Shown in pieces: positions 40,638 through 48,155 of a stretch of DNA of 64,000 nt (position 1 is the first letter of the stretch; each line of letters begins with the position of its first letter). Origin of the DNA: Streptomyces specialis (GTDB lineage Bacteria > Actinomycetota > Actinomycetes > Streptomycetales > Streptomycetaceae); NCBI RefSeq assembly GCF_001493375.1, contig NZ_LN929893.1, positions 231,284 to 295,283 on the forward strand, written 5' to 3'. Below the pieces are notes generated by a model. It was not told the DNA's origin. It saw only the letters and a program-made list of their open reading frames with translations, and searched no databases. Made by a program: the position numbers and the translations under genes.

Positions 40638-42044
40638 TCACATGCGCTCGAAGGAGCGGAAGCGCTCCCAGTCGGTGACGGCGGAGTCGTAGGCGTCCTG
40701 CTCGACGCGGGCCATGGTGGCGTAGTGGTCGACCACCTCGTCGCCGAACGCGTCGCGGGCCAGCCGGCTGTCGTGCCACAGCGCGGCGGCGTCGCGCAGG
40801 GTGGCGGGGACGCGGGCGGCGTCGCCCCGGTAGGCGTTCCCGGTCTCGGGCGGGGGGAGTTCGAGGCCGTTGTCCACGCCGTGCAGCCCGGCCGCGATCA
40901 TGCCCGCGACGGCGAGGTAGGGGTTGACGTCGCCGCCGGGGAGCCGGTTCTCCATGCGCAGGGACGGGCCGTGGCCGACGACGCGCAGCGCGCAGGTGCG
41001 GTTGTCCGGGCCCCAGGCGACGGCGGTGGGGGCGAAGGAGCCGGCGCGGAAACGCTTGTAGGAGTTGATGTTCGGGGCGTGGAGGAGGCTCAGTTCGCGC
41101 AGGGCGGCGAGCTGTCCGGCGAGGAAGTGCCGCATCGTGGCGGACATCCCGCCGTACGGTCCGGCGGGGTCGGTGAAGACCGGCCGGCCGTCGCGGTCGC
41201 GCAGCGAGAAGTGGATGTGGCACGAATTGCCCTCGCGCTCGTCGTACTTGGCCATGAACGTCAGGGCCATGCCCTCCTGGGCGGCGATCTCCTTGGCGCC
41301 GGTCTTGTAGACGCTGTGCTGGTCGCAGGTGGTCAGGGCGTCGGCGTAGCGGAACACGATCTCGTGCTGGCCGAGGTTGCACTCGCCCTTGGCGGACTCG
41401 ACCGTCATCCCGGCGGCGCCCATCTCGTTGCGGATGCGGCGCAGCAGCGGCTCGACGCGGCCGGTGCCGAGGACGGAGTAGTCGCCGTTGTACTGGTTGG
41501 CCGGGGTCAGCCCGCGGTACGCGGCGTCCCACGCCTGCTCGTAGGTGTTCCGGAAGACGATGAACTCCAGCTCGGTGCCGACGTGGGCGGTCCAGCCGCG
41601 CTCGGCCAGCCGGTCGAGCTGGCGGCGGAGGATCTGCCGGGGCGAGGCGGCCACGGGGGTGCCGTCGTGCCAGGCCAGGTCGGCGGTGAGCATGGCGGTG
41701 CCGGGGGGCCAGGGGACCCGCCGCAGGGGGGCGGGGGCGCCGTGGAGGGCGAAGGCGCCGTAGCCGCGGTCCCAGGAGGCCATGGCGTAGCCGTCGACGG
41801 GGTTCATGTCGGCGTCCACGGCGAGCAGGTAGGCGCAGCCCTCGGTGCCGTGCGGCAGCACCTCGGAGAGGAAGAAGCGGGCCGCGAACCGTTTGCCCTG
41901 GAGTCTGCCCTGCATGTCGGTGAAGGCCAGGACGACGGTGTCGATCTCGCCGAGATCGGCCAGACCTCTGAGTTCCTCGAGGGAGAGCGGGGGTGTGCGC
42001 GTCACCACGTCTGCGGCCTCCTGTTCGGTTCCGCCGGAGGCCAT
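40638..42044 (-). CDS. glnA4: GlnA4-type gamma-glutamyl ligase (glutamine synthetase-like)
   Basis: This glutamine-synthetase-family enzyme (468 aa) joins glutamate to an amine using ATP. Visible are the beta-grasp region, the metal-binding GTELEFIVF and ESAKGECNLGQHEI, NSCHIHFSLRD (His) and NINSYKRFRAGSFAPTAVAW with the glutamate/ATP-binding Arg. The neighbours (ALDH, GntR, amine permease, gamma-glutamyl hydrolase) match the S. coelicolor glnA4 (SCO1613) locus for ethanolamine use; GlnA3, the polyamine enzyme, is the main alternative. ATG at 42044 is 39 bases from the divergent regulator. Confidence 0.85.
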   Translation of the reverse strand: MASGGTEQEAADVVTRTPPLSLEELRGLADLGEIDTVVLAFTDMQGRLQGKRFAARFFLSEVLPHGTEGCAYLLAVDADMNPVDGYAMASWDRGYGAFALHGAPAPLRRVPWPPGTAMLTADLAWHDGTPVAASPRQILRRQLDRLAERGWTAHVGTELEFIVFRNTYEQAWDAAYRGLTPANQYNGDYSVLGTGRVEPLLRRIRNEMGAAGMTVESAKGECNLGQHEIVFRYADALTTCDQHSVYKTGAKEIAAQEGMALTFMAKYDEREGNSCHIHFSLRDRDGRPVFTDPAGPYGGMSATMRHFLAGQLAALRELSLLHAPNINSYKRFRAGSFAPTAVAWGPDNRTCALRVVGHGPSLRMENRLPGGDVNPYLAVAGMIAAGLHGVDNGLELPPPETGNAYRGDAARVPATLRDAAALWHDSRLARDAFGDEVVDHYATMARVEQDAYDSAVTDWERFRSFERM

Positions 42045-42083
42045 AAGGTATCCATGCAGACCTTTGAAGGGGAAGTAGGCCCG

Positions 42084-42836
42084 ATGGACGGCGTGGAGAA
42101 CGGCGGCCGGGCACCGGGCACGGCCTGGCCGGCCGGAGTGCTCCGGCCGGTGCGGAGCGGCAACGGCTTCGAGGAGGCGCTGCGGCAGCTCCTGCGGGTG
42201 CTGCGGCTGGGCCTGGTCCCCGAGGGGGGCCGGCTGCCTGCCGAACGGGAACTGGCGCCGATGCTGGGCGTCAGCCGGGTCACGCTGCGCGAGGTGCTGC
42301 GTGTGCTCCAGGACGAGGGCCTGGTGGAGAGCAGGCGCGGCCGGTACGGGGGAACGTTCGTGCGGCGCCGTCCCGTCCCGGCGCGCGGCGGCGCCGGGGC
42401 GGAGCTGCGGCGGCGGATCGCCGGGGTGGACCTGGAGGACACGCTGCGGCTGCGCGAGGTGCTGGACGTGGGCGCGGCCGGGCTGTGCGCGGCCGACGGG
42501 CTCGGCCCGGCGGCCGCGCGGCGACTGCGCGCCGCGCTGGCCGCCACGGGCGAGGCGCCGCCGGCGGAGTACCGCCGCGCGGACACGCTGCTGCACCTGA
42601 CGCTCGCGGAGCTGTCCGGGTCGCCGTCGCTGGCCGCCCAGTACGCGGCGGTCCGCGCCACCCTGAACGACCTGCTGGACTGCCTCCCGCTGCTGGTGCG
42701 GAACCTGGAGCACTCGCAGGCCCAGCACGCCGCCCTGGTGCGGGCGGTGCTGGCGGGCGACGCGGACGGGGCGCGCGAGGCGATGCGCGAGCACTGCGCG
42801 GGGACGGCGGCCCTGCTGCGCGGCTTTCTGGAGTGA
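42084..42836 (+). CDS. FadR-subfamily GntR regulator
   Basis: The regulator (250 aa) has a winged HTH (LVPEGGRLPAERELAPMLGV, SRVTLREVLRVLQDEGLV) and a FadR-type helical ligand domain (FCD: LEDTLRLREVLDVGAAGL). The FCD carries potential metal ligands in LLHLTLAELSG and the final MREHCAGTAALL. It is divergent from glnA4 and directly upstream of the permease, so it likely controls both, responding to ethanolamine, a polyamine or a derivative. Start ATG at 42084 has GGGGAAG upstream; an ATG at 42054 is in frame but poorly spaced. Confidence 0.88.
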   Translation: MDGVENGGRAPGTAWPAGVLRPVRSGNGFEEALRQLLRVLRLGLVPEGGRLPAERELAPMLGVSRVTLREVLRVLQDEGLVESRRGRYGGTFVRRRPVPARGGAGAELRRRIAGVDLEDTLRLREVLDVGAAGLCAADGLGPAAARRLRAALAATGEAPPAEYRRADTLLHLTLAELSGSPSLAAQYAAVRATLNDLLDCLPLLVRNLEHSQAQHAALVRAVLAGDADGAREAMREHCAGTAALLRGFLE

Positions 42837-42866
42837 CCCGGAGCGACCCGGAGCGACCCGGCGGGG
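42833..42866. repeat. Short tandem repeat at regulator stop
   Basis: The unit ACCCGGAGCG is repeated nearly three times just after the regulator's stop codon. It is short, GC-rich and probably neutral. Confidence 0.5.
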
Positions 42867-42938
42867 GGCTTGTGCGGGAGCCGCCCGGACCGCAAAGGGA
42901 TGGGGGCAGACCTTTCCGGCGCGAGGCGGGAGGGGCCC

Positions 42939-44381
42939 ATGACCGAAGGCCCCGAAGCGCGCATACCCGCCGGAGGGGATCCGTACCTCGGCCGGCGCAC
43001 CCTGCGCACCGGCAGCGCCGGTCCGCTGCTGCTGACCGGGCTCGGCGTGGCGTATGTCGTCTCCGGCGACTACGCCGGATGGAACTTCGGGCTGGCCGAG
43101 GGGGGTTTCGGCGGGCTGGCGGTGGCGACGGCGCTGATGGGCCTGATGTACACCTGCATGGTCTTCGCGCTGGCCGAGCTGGCGGCCGTGCTGCCGACCG
43201 CGGGCGGCGGTTACGGCTTCGCGCGCCGCGCCCTCGGCCCGTGGGGCGGCTTCCTGACCGGGACGGCGATCCTCATCGAGTTCGTGCTGGCCCCGGCGGC
43301 GATCGCGATCTTCATCGGTGACTACGTCGAGTCCCTGGACCTGTTCGGCCTCACCTCCGGCTGGCCGGTGTATCTCGGCTGCTTCGTCCTCTTCCTCGCC
43401 ATCCACCTGTGGGGCGTGGGCGAGGCGCTGCGTTTCAGCCTGGTGGTGACCGCGATCGCGGTGGCCGCCCTGGTGGTCTTCGCGTGCGGTGCCCTCGCGG
43501 ACTTCCACGGCGGCTCGCTGAACGACATCCCCGCCGACCCCGACGCCTTCGGATCCAGCTCCTGGCTGCCGTTCGGGCTGCTGGGCATCTGGGCGGCGTT
43601 CCCGTTCGGCATGTGGTTCTTCCTCGGCGTGGAGGGCGTGCCGCTGGCGGCCGAGGAGGCCAGGGACCCGGTCCGCACCCTGCCGAGGGCGATGGCCTGG
43701 GCGATCGGTGTGCTGCTGGTCCTGGCGGTGGTGACGCTCCTGGCCGCGTCCGGCGCGCGCGGCCCGGCGGCGGTGCGGGACGCGGGGAACCCGCTGGTGG
43801 CGGCGCTGGAGCCGGACGGCGAGACGACGGCGCTGAGCCGTTTCGTGAACTACGCCGGGCTGGCGGGCCTGGTCGCGTCGTTCTTCTCGCTGGTCTACGC
43901 CGGGTCCCGGCAGCTCTTCGCGCTCTCCCGGGCGGGCTACCTGCCGCGTTTCCTGTCCCTGACCAGCCGCCGCAAGGCCCCCTACCTGGGTCTGCTGGTC
44001 CCGGGCGCGCTGGGCTTCGCCCTGGCCGCGGGGACCGGGGACGGCGCGCGGATGCTGAACGTCGCCGTCTTCGGCGCGGCCGTGTCGTACTGCTTCATGA
44101 CGCTGTCGCACGTCGTGCTGCGCCGCCGGGAGCCGGACCTGCCGCGCCCCTACCGGACGCCGGGCGGTGCCGTCACCTCGGGCGTGGCGTTCGCGCTGGC
44201 GCTGTCGGCGGTGGTGGCCACGTTCCTGGTGGACCGGGACGCCGCCCTCATCGCGCTGGGGGTCTACGCGGTGGCCGTCGCGTACTTCGCCTTCTACAGT
44301 CGGCACCGTCTGGTGGCCGCCGCTCCGGAGGAGGAGTTCGCGGCGCTGGCCGCGGCCGAGGCCGAACTCGCCCGCGACTGA
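42939..44381 (+). CDS. APC-family permease, ethanolamine-type
   Basis: This amino acid/amine permease (480 aa, about 12 helices) takes up a small amine. The N-terminus (LRTGSAGPLLLTGLGVAYVV, SGDYAGWNFGLAEGGFGGLA) closely follows the ethanolamine permease (EutP/Eat) pattern. WFFLGVEGVPLAAEEARDP and FFSLVYAGSRQLFALSRAGY are family blocks. Start ATG at 42939 follows GGGAGGGG. It stands between the GntR regulator and the hydrolase, so the operon regulator-permease-hydrolase is likely. Ethanolamine as substrate fits glnA4, but is inferred. Confidence 0.88.
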   Translation: MTEGPEARIPAGGDPYLGRRTLRTGSAGPLLLTGLGVAYVVSGDYAGWNFGLAEGGFGGLAVATALMGLMYTCMVFALAELAAVLPTAGGGYGFARRALGPWGGFLTGTAILIEFVLAPAAIAIFIGDYVESLDLFGLTSGWPVYLGCFVLFLAIHLWGVGEALRFSLVVTAIAVAALVVFACGALADFHGGSLNDIPADPDAFGSSSWLPFGLLGIWAAFPFGMWFFLGVEGVPLAAEEARDPVRTLPRAMAWAIGVLLVLAVVTLLAASGARGPAAVRDAGNPLVAALEPDGETTALSRFVNYAGLAGLVASFFSLVYAGSRQLFALSRAGYLPRFLSLTSRRKAPYLGLLVPGALGFALAAGTGDGARMLNVAVFGAAVSYCFMTLSHVVLRRREPDLPRPYRTPGGAVTSGVAFALALSAVVATFLVDRDAALIALGVYAVAVAYFAFYSRHRLVAAAPEEEFAALAAAEAELARD

Positions 44382-44400
44382 CGGGCGGGGGGAGCACGGC

Positions 44401-45105
44401 GTGCACAGGCGCGAACCGCCGCTGATCGGCGTCAGCACCTATCTGGAGGCGTCGGCCCGCTGGGGCGTGTGGGACCAGCCCGCCGCGCTGCTGCCGGCCG
44501 GGTACCACAGGTTGGTGCAGCGGGCGGGCGGCGTGGCGGTGCTGTTGCCGCCGGACGCGGGCCGGGGGGCGGCGGCGGGGGCGCGGGGCCGCCTCGGCGG
44601 CCTGGTGATCGCGGGCGGCCCGGACGTGGACCCGGCCCGCTACGGCGCCCCGCGCGACCCGCGCACCGGCCCGCCCGCGCCGGAGCGCGACGCGTGGGAA
44701 CTGGCGCTGATCGAGGCGGCGTTGTCCCGCCGGATGCCGCTGCTCGGGGTCTGCCGGGGCATGCAACTGCTGAACGTGGCCCTCGGCGGCACGCTGCGGC
44801 AGCACGTGGACGGCCACGCCGGTCCGCCCGGCGTCTTCACCGAGCACGAGGTGATCCCGGTGCCCGGGACCCTCCTGGCGACGATCCTGCCCGGACCGGT
44901 CCGCGTCCCGGCCTACCACCACCAGGCGGTGGCCGGCCTCGGCGCGGGCCTGATCCCCTCGGCCCACGCCCCGGACGGCACGGTGGAGGCGGTCGAGCTG
45001 CCCACCGCCGAAACGTGCGTCCTGGCCGTCCAGTGGCACCCCGAGGCGGGCCGCGACACGGCGCTGATGACGAGCCTGGTCGCCGCCGCCTCCCGGGGGT
45101 CCTGA
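44401..45105 (+). CDS. Gamma-glutamyl hydrolase family protein (PuuD-like)
   Basis: A class I glutamine-amidotransferase-fold hydrolase (peptidase C26 family, 234 aa) that would cut the gamma-glutamyl bond of gamma-glutamyl-amine intermediates. It opens PLIGVSTYLEAS; GGLVIAGGPDVDPARYG matches PuuD. The nucleophile Cys is in LLGVCRGMQLLNVALGG and the His/Glu pair in VLAVQWHPEA. The GTG at 44401 lies 20 bases after the permease stop. With glnA4 it can close a gamma-glutamylation pathway. Confidence 0.9.
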   Translation: MHRREPPLIGVSTYLEASARWGVWDQPAALLPAGYHRLVQRAGGVAVLLPPDAGRGAAAGARGRLGGLVIAGGPDVDPARYGAPRDPRTGPPAPERDAWELALIEAALSRRMPLLGVCRGMQLLNVALGGTLRQHVDGHAGPPGVFTEHEVIPVPGTLLATILPGPVRVPAYHHQAVAGLGAGLIPSAHAPDGTVEAVELPTAETCVLAVQWHPEAGRDTALMTSLVAAASRGS

Positions 45106-45116
45106 CCGCGCCGGGC

Positions 45117-45848
45117 TCAGCGGGCCGCCGCCAGCGCGGTGGCGAGGACCGCCGGGGCCTCGGGCAGGGCCGGGCCGTACCAGGTGAGGGGGCGACCGCT
45201 GACCAGGGCGGCCGGAAGCGCCGGGAACGCCCCGGGGCCGTCGTCCGCCGTGAACGCGTAGGGCTCGTCGGGGAGCACCACCAGATCCGCCCGGCCCGGC
45301 GCGGTCAGCTCCGGCAGCGGCACACGTGGATAGCGCTCCGGGTGCCCGGCGTAGGCGTTCCGCACGCCCAGCCAGGCCAGCCCGTCACCGGCGAACGTGT
45401 CGCGTCCGAGCACCATCCACGGCCGTCGCCACACCGGCACCACGGTGACGCGCTCCGGCTTGCCCGGCCGTACCGCCGCCCACGCCTCCTCCGCCTCGGC
45501 CAGCCACGCGGGCCGCGCGAGTCCGCAGCCGGCGACCAGCACCCGTTCCAGCTCCGTGAACGCCCCGGCCAGCGTGCGGATCTCGGTCACCAGCACCTCG
45601 ACGCCCGCCGCCCGCAGGGCCGCCAGGTCCGGCGCCCGGTTCTCCTCCTCGTTGGCGACGACCAGATCCGGCCGCAGCGCCACCACCCGGGCCACGTCCG
45701 GGTTCTTGGTGCCGCCGATCCGTTCCACCGCCAGGTCCGCCGGGTGCGCGCACCAGTCCGTCGCGCCGACCAGCAGCTCCGGCGCGGTGGCCGCCACCGC
45801 CTCGGTCAGCGACGGCACCAGCGACACGACGCGCCGCACGCCGCTCAC
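45117..45848 (-). CDS. Helical-backbone metal receptor (cobalamin/siderophore-binding-like)
   Basis: A periplasmic-binding-protein fold of the BtuF/FhuD type (243 aa) with RVVSLVPSLTEAVAA, LVGATDWCAHP, GGTKNPDVARVVALRPDLVV and NEEENRAPDLAALRAAGV. There is no signal peptide, so unlike transport receptors it appears cytoplasmic; this group is widespread in Streptomyces as 'helical backbone metal receptor'. Start GTG at 45848 overlaps the antiporter stop (GTGA), pointing to coupling with that gene. The ligand is unknown. Confidence 0.85.
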   Translation of the reverse strand: MSGVRRVVSLVPSLTEAVAATAPELLVGATDWCAHPADLAVERIGGTKNPDVARVVALRPDLVVANEEENRAPDLAALRAAGVEVLVTEIRTLAGAFTELERVLVAGCGLARPAWLAEAEEAWAAVRPGKPERVTVVPVWRRPWMVLGRDTFAGDGLAWLGVRNAYAGHPERYPRVPLPELTAPGRADLVVLPDEPYAFTADDGPGAFPALPAALVSGRPLTWYGPALPEAPAVLATALAAAR

Positions 45849-47032
45849 CGCGCGGCCTCCTGCCCGGCGCGGCGCCCGCCGGGCAGGATCCGGGCCACCC
45901 AGTGCGAACGCCCGGCGGCCAGCGGCGCGATCACGGCGAGGATGAGCACGTATCCCGCGATGAACGGCGACAGCCGCTCGTCCAGCCCGGCCCCGGCCGC
46001 CATGGTGGCCAGGATCAGGGCGAACTCCCCGCGCGCCAGCAGCGTGGTCGCCACATTGGCGGACGGCCGCGGCCCGAACCGGTAGATCCGGCCGGTGAGC
46101 AGCCCGGCCAGCAGGTTCATCGAGACGGTCACCAGCAGCGCGATCAGCACCGGCACGATCACCGTCGGCAGGTCCCCCGGGTCGATGGACAGGCCGAACG
46201 AGAAGAAGAAGATGGCGGCGAACGCGTCCCGCAGCGGGTGCACCAGCTCCCTGATCCGCTCCCCCGAGCCGGTGTTGCCCAGGATGAGGCCGACCATGAA
46301 CGCCGCGATGGCGTCCGCCACCCCGAACTTCTCGGCCACCCCGGCGACGAGAACCGCCGCGCCCAGGAAGGAGATCACCAGCAGCTCGTCGTCCTTCGTC
46401 GCGAACATCCGGCCGATGGCCCGGGTCCCCCAGCGGGCGGCCACCGCCAGCAGCAGCAGGAAGCCGAACGCCTTCCCGAAGTCCCCCACCGACGCAGCCA
46501 GGCTGTCCGCACCGGAGATGACCGGTTGCAGGGCCGCCAGGTACAGGGCGAGGAAGACGTCCTCCACCACGATGATGCCCAGGATCGGCCGGGTCTCGGG
46601 GTTGTCGACGCGACCGAGGTCGAGCAGCACCTTGGTCACGATCGCCGACGACGAGATCCCGAGGACCCCGGCCAGGACCAGCGCCTCCTCGGTGCCCCAG
46701 CCCAGCCCGAAGCCGAACGCCAGTCCGGCGCCCACGTTGAGCGCGAGATACGCGCCGCCGGCCGCGGCCATCTTCCGGCCGCCGCTCCTCAGGTCGTCGA
46801 TGTGGAATTCGAGCCCGAGGTAGAACAGCAGGAGCACCAGCCCGAGTGCCGACAGCATCGCCAGCTCGTGCGGATCCTCCACCAGCACATAGCCGGGCGT
46901 GTGGGGGCCGAGCAGAATGCCGGCGAGGATGAACAACGGAATCGTCGGCAGCCCGATGCGGCTGCCCAGGCGGGCGAGGACGGCGGCGGCGACAAAGGCG
47001 CCGCCCATGGCGAGCAGGGTGTCCGCGTGGAT
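45845..47032 (-). CDS. CPA2 family cation:proton antiporter
   Basis: A KefB/CPA2-type Na+(K+)/H+ exchanger with about 12 membrane helices (387 aa from the ATG at 47008). Seen are LPTIPLFILAGILLGPHTPG, GLVLLLFYLGLEFH, VLGISSSAIVTKVLLDLG and FFFSFGLSIDP. There is no RCK/TrkA domain. GGAGG lies four bases before an in-frame ATC at 47030-47032 that would give IHADTLLAMGGAFV, the usual family N-terminus; the ATG is 28 bases from that site. I extended the call to the ATC and flag it as a non-standard start. Confidence 0.88.
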   Translation of the reverse strand: MHADTLLAMGGAFVAAAVLARLGSRIGLPTIPLFILAGILLGPHTPGYVLVEDPHELAMLSALGLVLLLFYLGLEFHIDDLRSGGRKMAAAGGAYLALNVGAGLAFGFGLGWGTEEALVLAGVLGISSSAIVTKVLLDLGRVDNPETRPILGIIVVEDVFLALYLAALQPVISGADSLAASVGDFGKAFGFLLLLAVAARWGTRAIGRMFATKDDELLVISFLGAAVLVAGVAEKFGVADAIAAFMVGLILGNTGSGERIRELVHPLRDAFAAIFFFSFGLSIDPGDLPTVIVPVLIALLVTVSMNLLAGLLTGRIYRFGPRPSANVATTLLARGEFALILATMAAGAGLDERLSPFIAGYVLILAVIAPLAAGRSHWVARILPGGRRAGQEAAR

Positions 47033-47204
47033 GGTTCCTCCCGGGTGACCGGCGGAAGCGCGCGACGGAGGCGTTCAGCCGGAAGAGTCAAGCGGGGGTC
47101 AAGGAATCGTCAACACTTAGCTTACCAAACGACTTTTTTGGCTCCCGCCGTCCGCTTCCGGGGGCTCACCGTGCCCCACCCGCGCCTTACGGCATGATCC
47201 CAGG

Positions 47205-48128
47205 GTGACCAGACGACTGATGCTGCTCGACACCGCCTCGCTCTACTTCCGGGCCTACTTCGGCGTCCCGGAATCGGTGCGCGCCCCCGACGGCACGCCC
47301 GTCAACGCCGTGCGCGGCCTGCTGGACTTCATCGCCCGCCTCGTCCAGGACCACCGGCCCGACGAGCTGGTCGCCTGCCTGGACGAGGACTGGCGCCCGG
47401 CCTGGCGGGTGGAGCTGATCCCGTCGTACAAGGCGCACCGCGTCGCCGAGGAGGTCGCCGGGGGCGCCGACACCGAGGTGGTCCCGGACACCCTCACCCC
47501 CCAGGTGGCCGTGATCGACGACGTCCTCGACGCCCTCGGCATCGCCCGGCTCGGCGCCCCCGGCTACGAGGCCGACGACGTCATCGGCACCCTCACCGAC
47601 CGGGCCGCCGGACCGGTGGACATCGTCACCGGGGACCGCGACCTGTTCCAGCTCATCGACGACGCCCGCGGCGTGCGCGTGCTCTACCCGGTCAAGGGCA
47701 TGGCCACCCTGGCCGCCTTCGACGAGGCGGCGCTGCGCGAGAAGTACGGGGTGGACGGCCCCGGTTACGCCGACCTGGCGCTGCTGCGCGGCGACCCGAG
47801 CGACGGGCTGCCCGGCGTCCCCGGCATCGGCGAGAAGACCGCCGCCCGGCTGTTGGACCGCCACGGCGACCTCGCCGGCATCCCGGCCGCGCTGGACGCG
47901 CCGGGCGGCGGCCCGTTCACCCCGGCGCAGCGCAAGCGGCTGACGGAGGCCCGGCCGTACCTGGCGGTGGCCCCCCGCGTGGTGCGGGTCGCCCGGGACG
48001 TGCCGCTGCCCGACCACGACGCGACGCTGCCGGCCGGGCCGCGCGCCGCCGAGGCCCTGGACGCGCTCAACGCCCGCTGGGGCCTCGGCGGCCCGCTCAC
48101 CCGCCTGCTGACCGCCCTGCGCCGCTGA
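47205..48128 (+). CDS. 5'-3' exonuclease (Pol I N-domain-like)
   Basis: A stand-alone 5' nuclease (307 aa) like the N-terminal domain of DNA polymerase I, acting on flaps and RNA primers. The motifs are LMLLDTASLYFRAYFGV, LVACLDEDWRPAWRVELIPS with YKAHR, APGYEADDVIGTL, DIVTGDRDLFQLID and the helix-hairpin-helix GDPSDGLPGVPGIGEKTAARL. It is convergent with the helicase gene, with 27 bases between stops. Streptomyces usually carry one such gene as well as polA. Confidence 0.93.
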   Translation: MTRRLMLLDTASLYFRAYFGVPESVRAPDGTPVNAVRGLLDFIARLVQDHRPDELVACLDEDWRPAWRVELIPSYKAHRVAEEVAGGADTEVVPDTLTPQVAVIDDVLDALGIARLGAPGYEADDVIGTLTDRAAGPVDIVTGDRDLFQLIDDARGVRVLYPVKGMATLAAFDEAALREKYGVDGPGYADLALLRGDPSDGLPGVPGIGEKTAARLLDRHGDLAGIPAALDAPGGGPFTPAQRKRLTEARPYLAVAPRVVRVARDVPLPDHDATLPAGPRAAEALDALNARWGLGGPLTRLLTALRR

Positions 48129-48155
48129 CCCCCCGGGGCGGGCCGGGGGCGGCGC

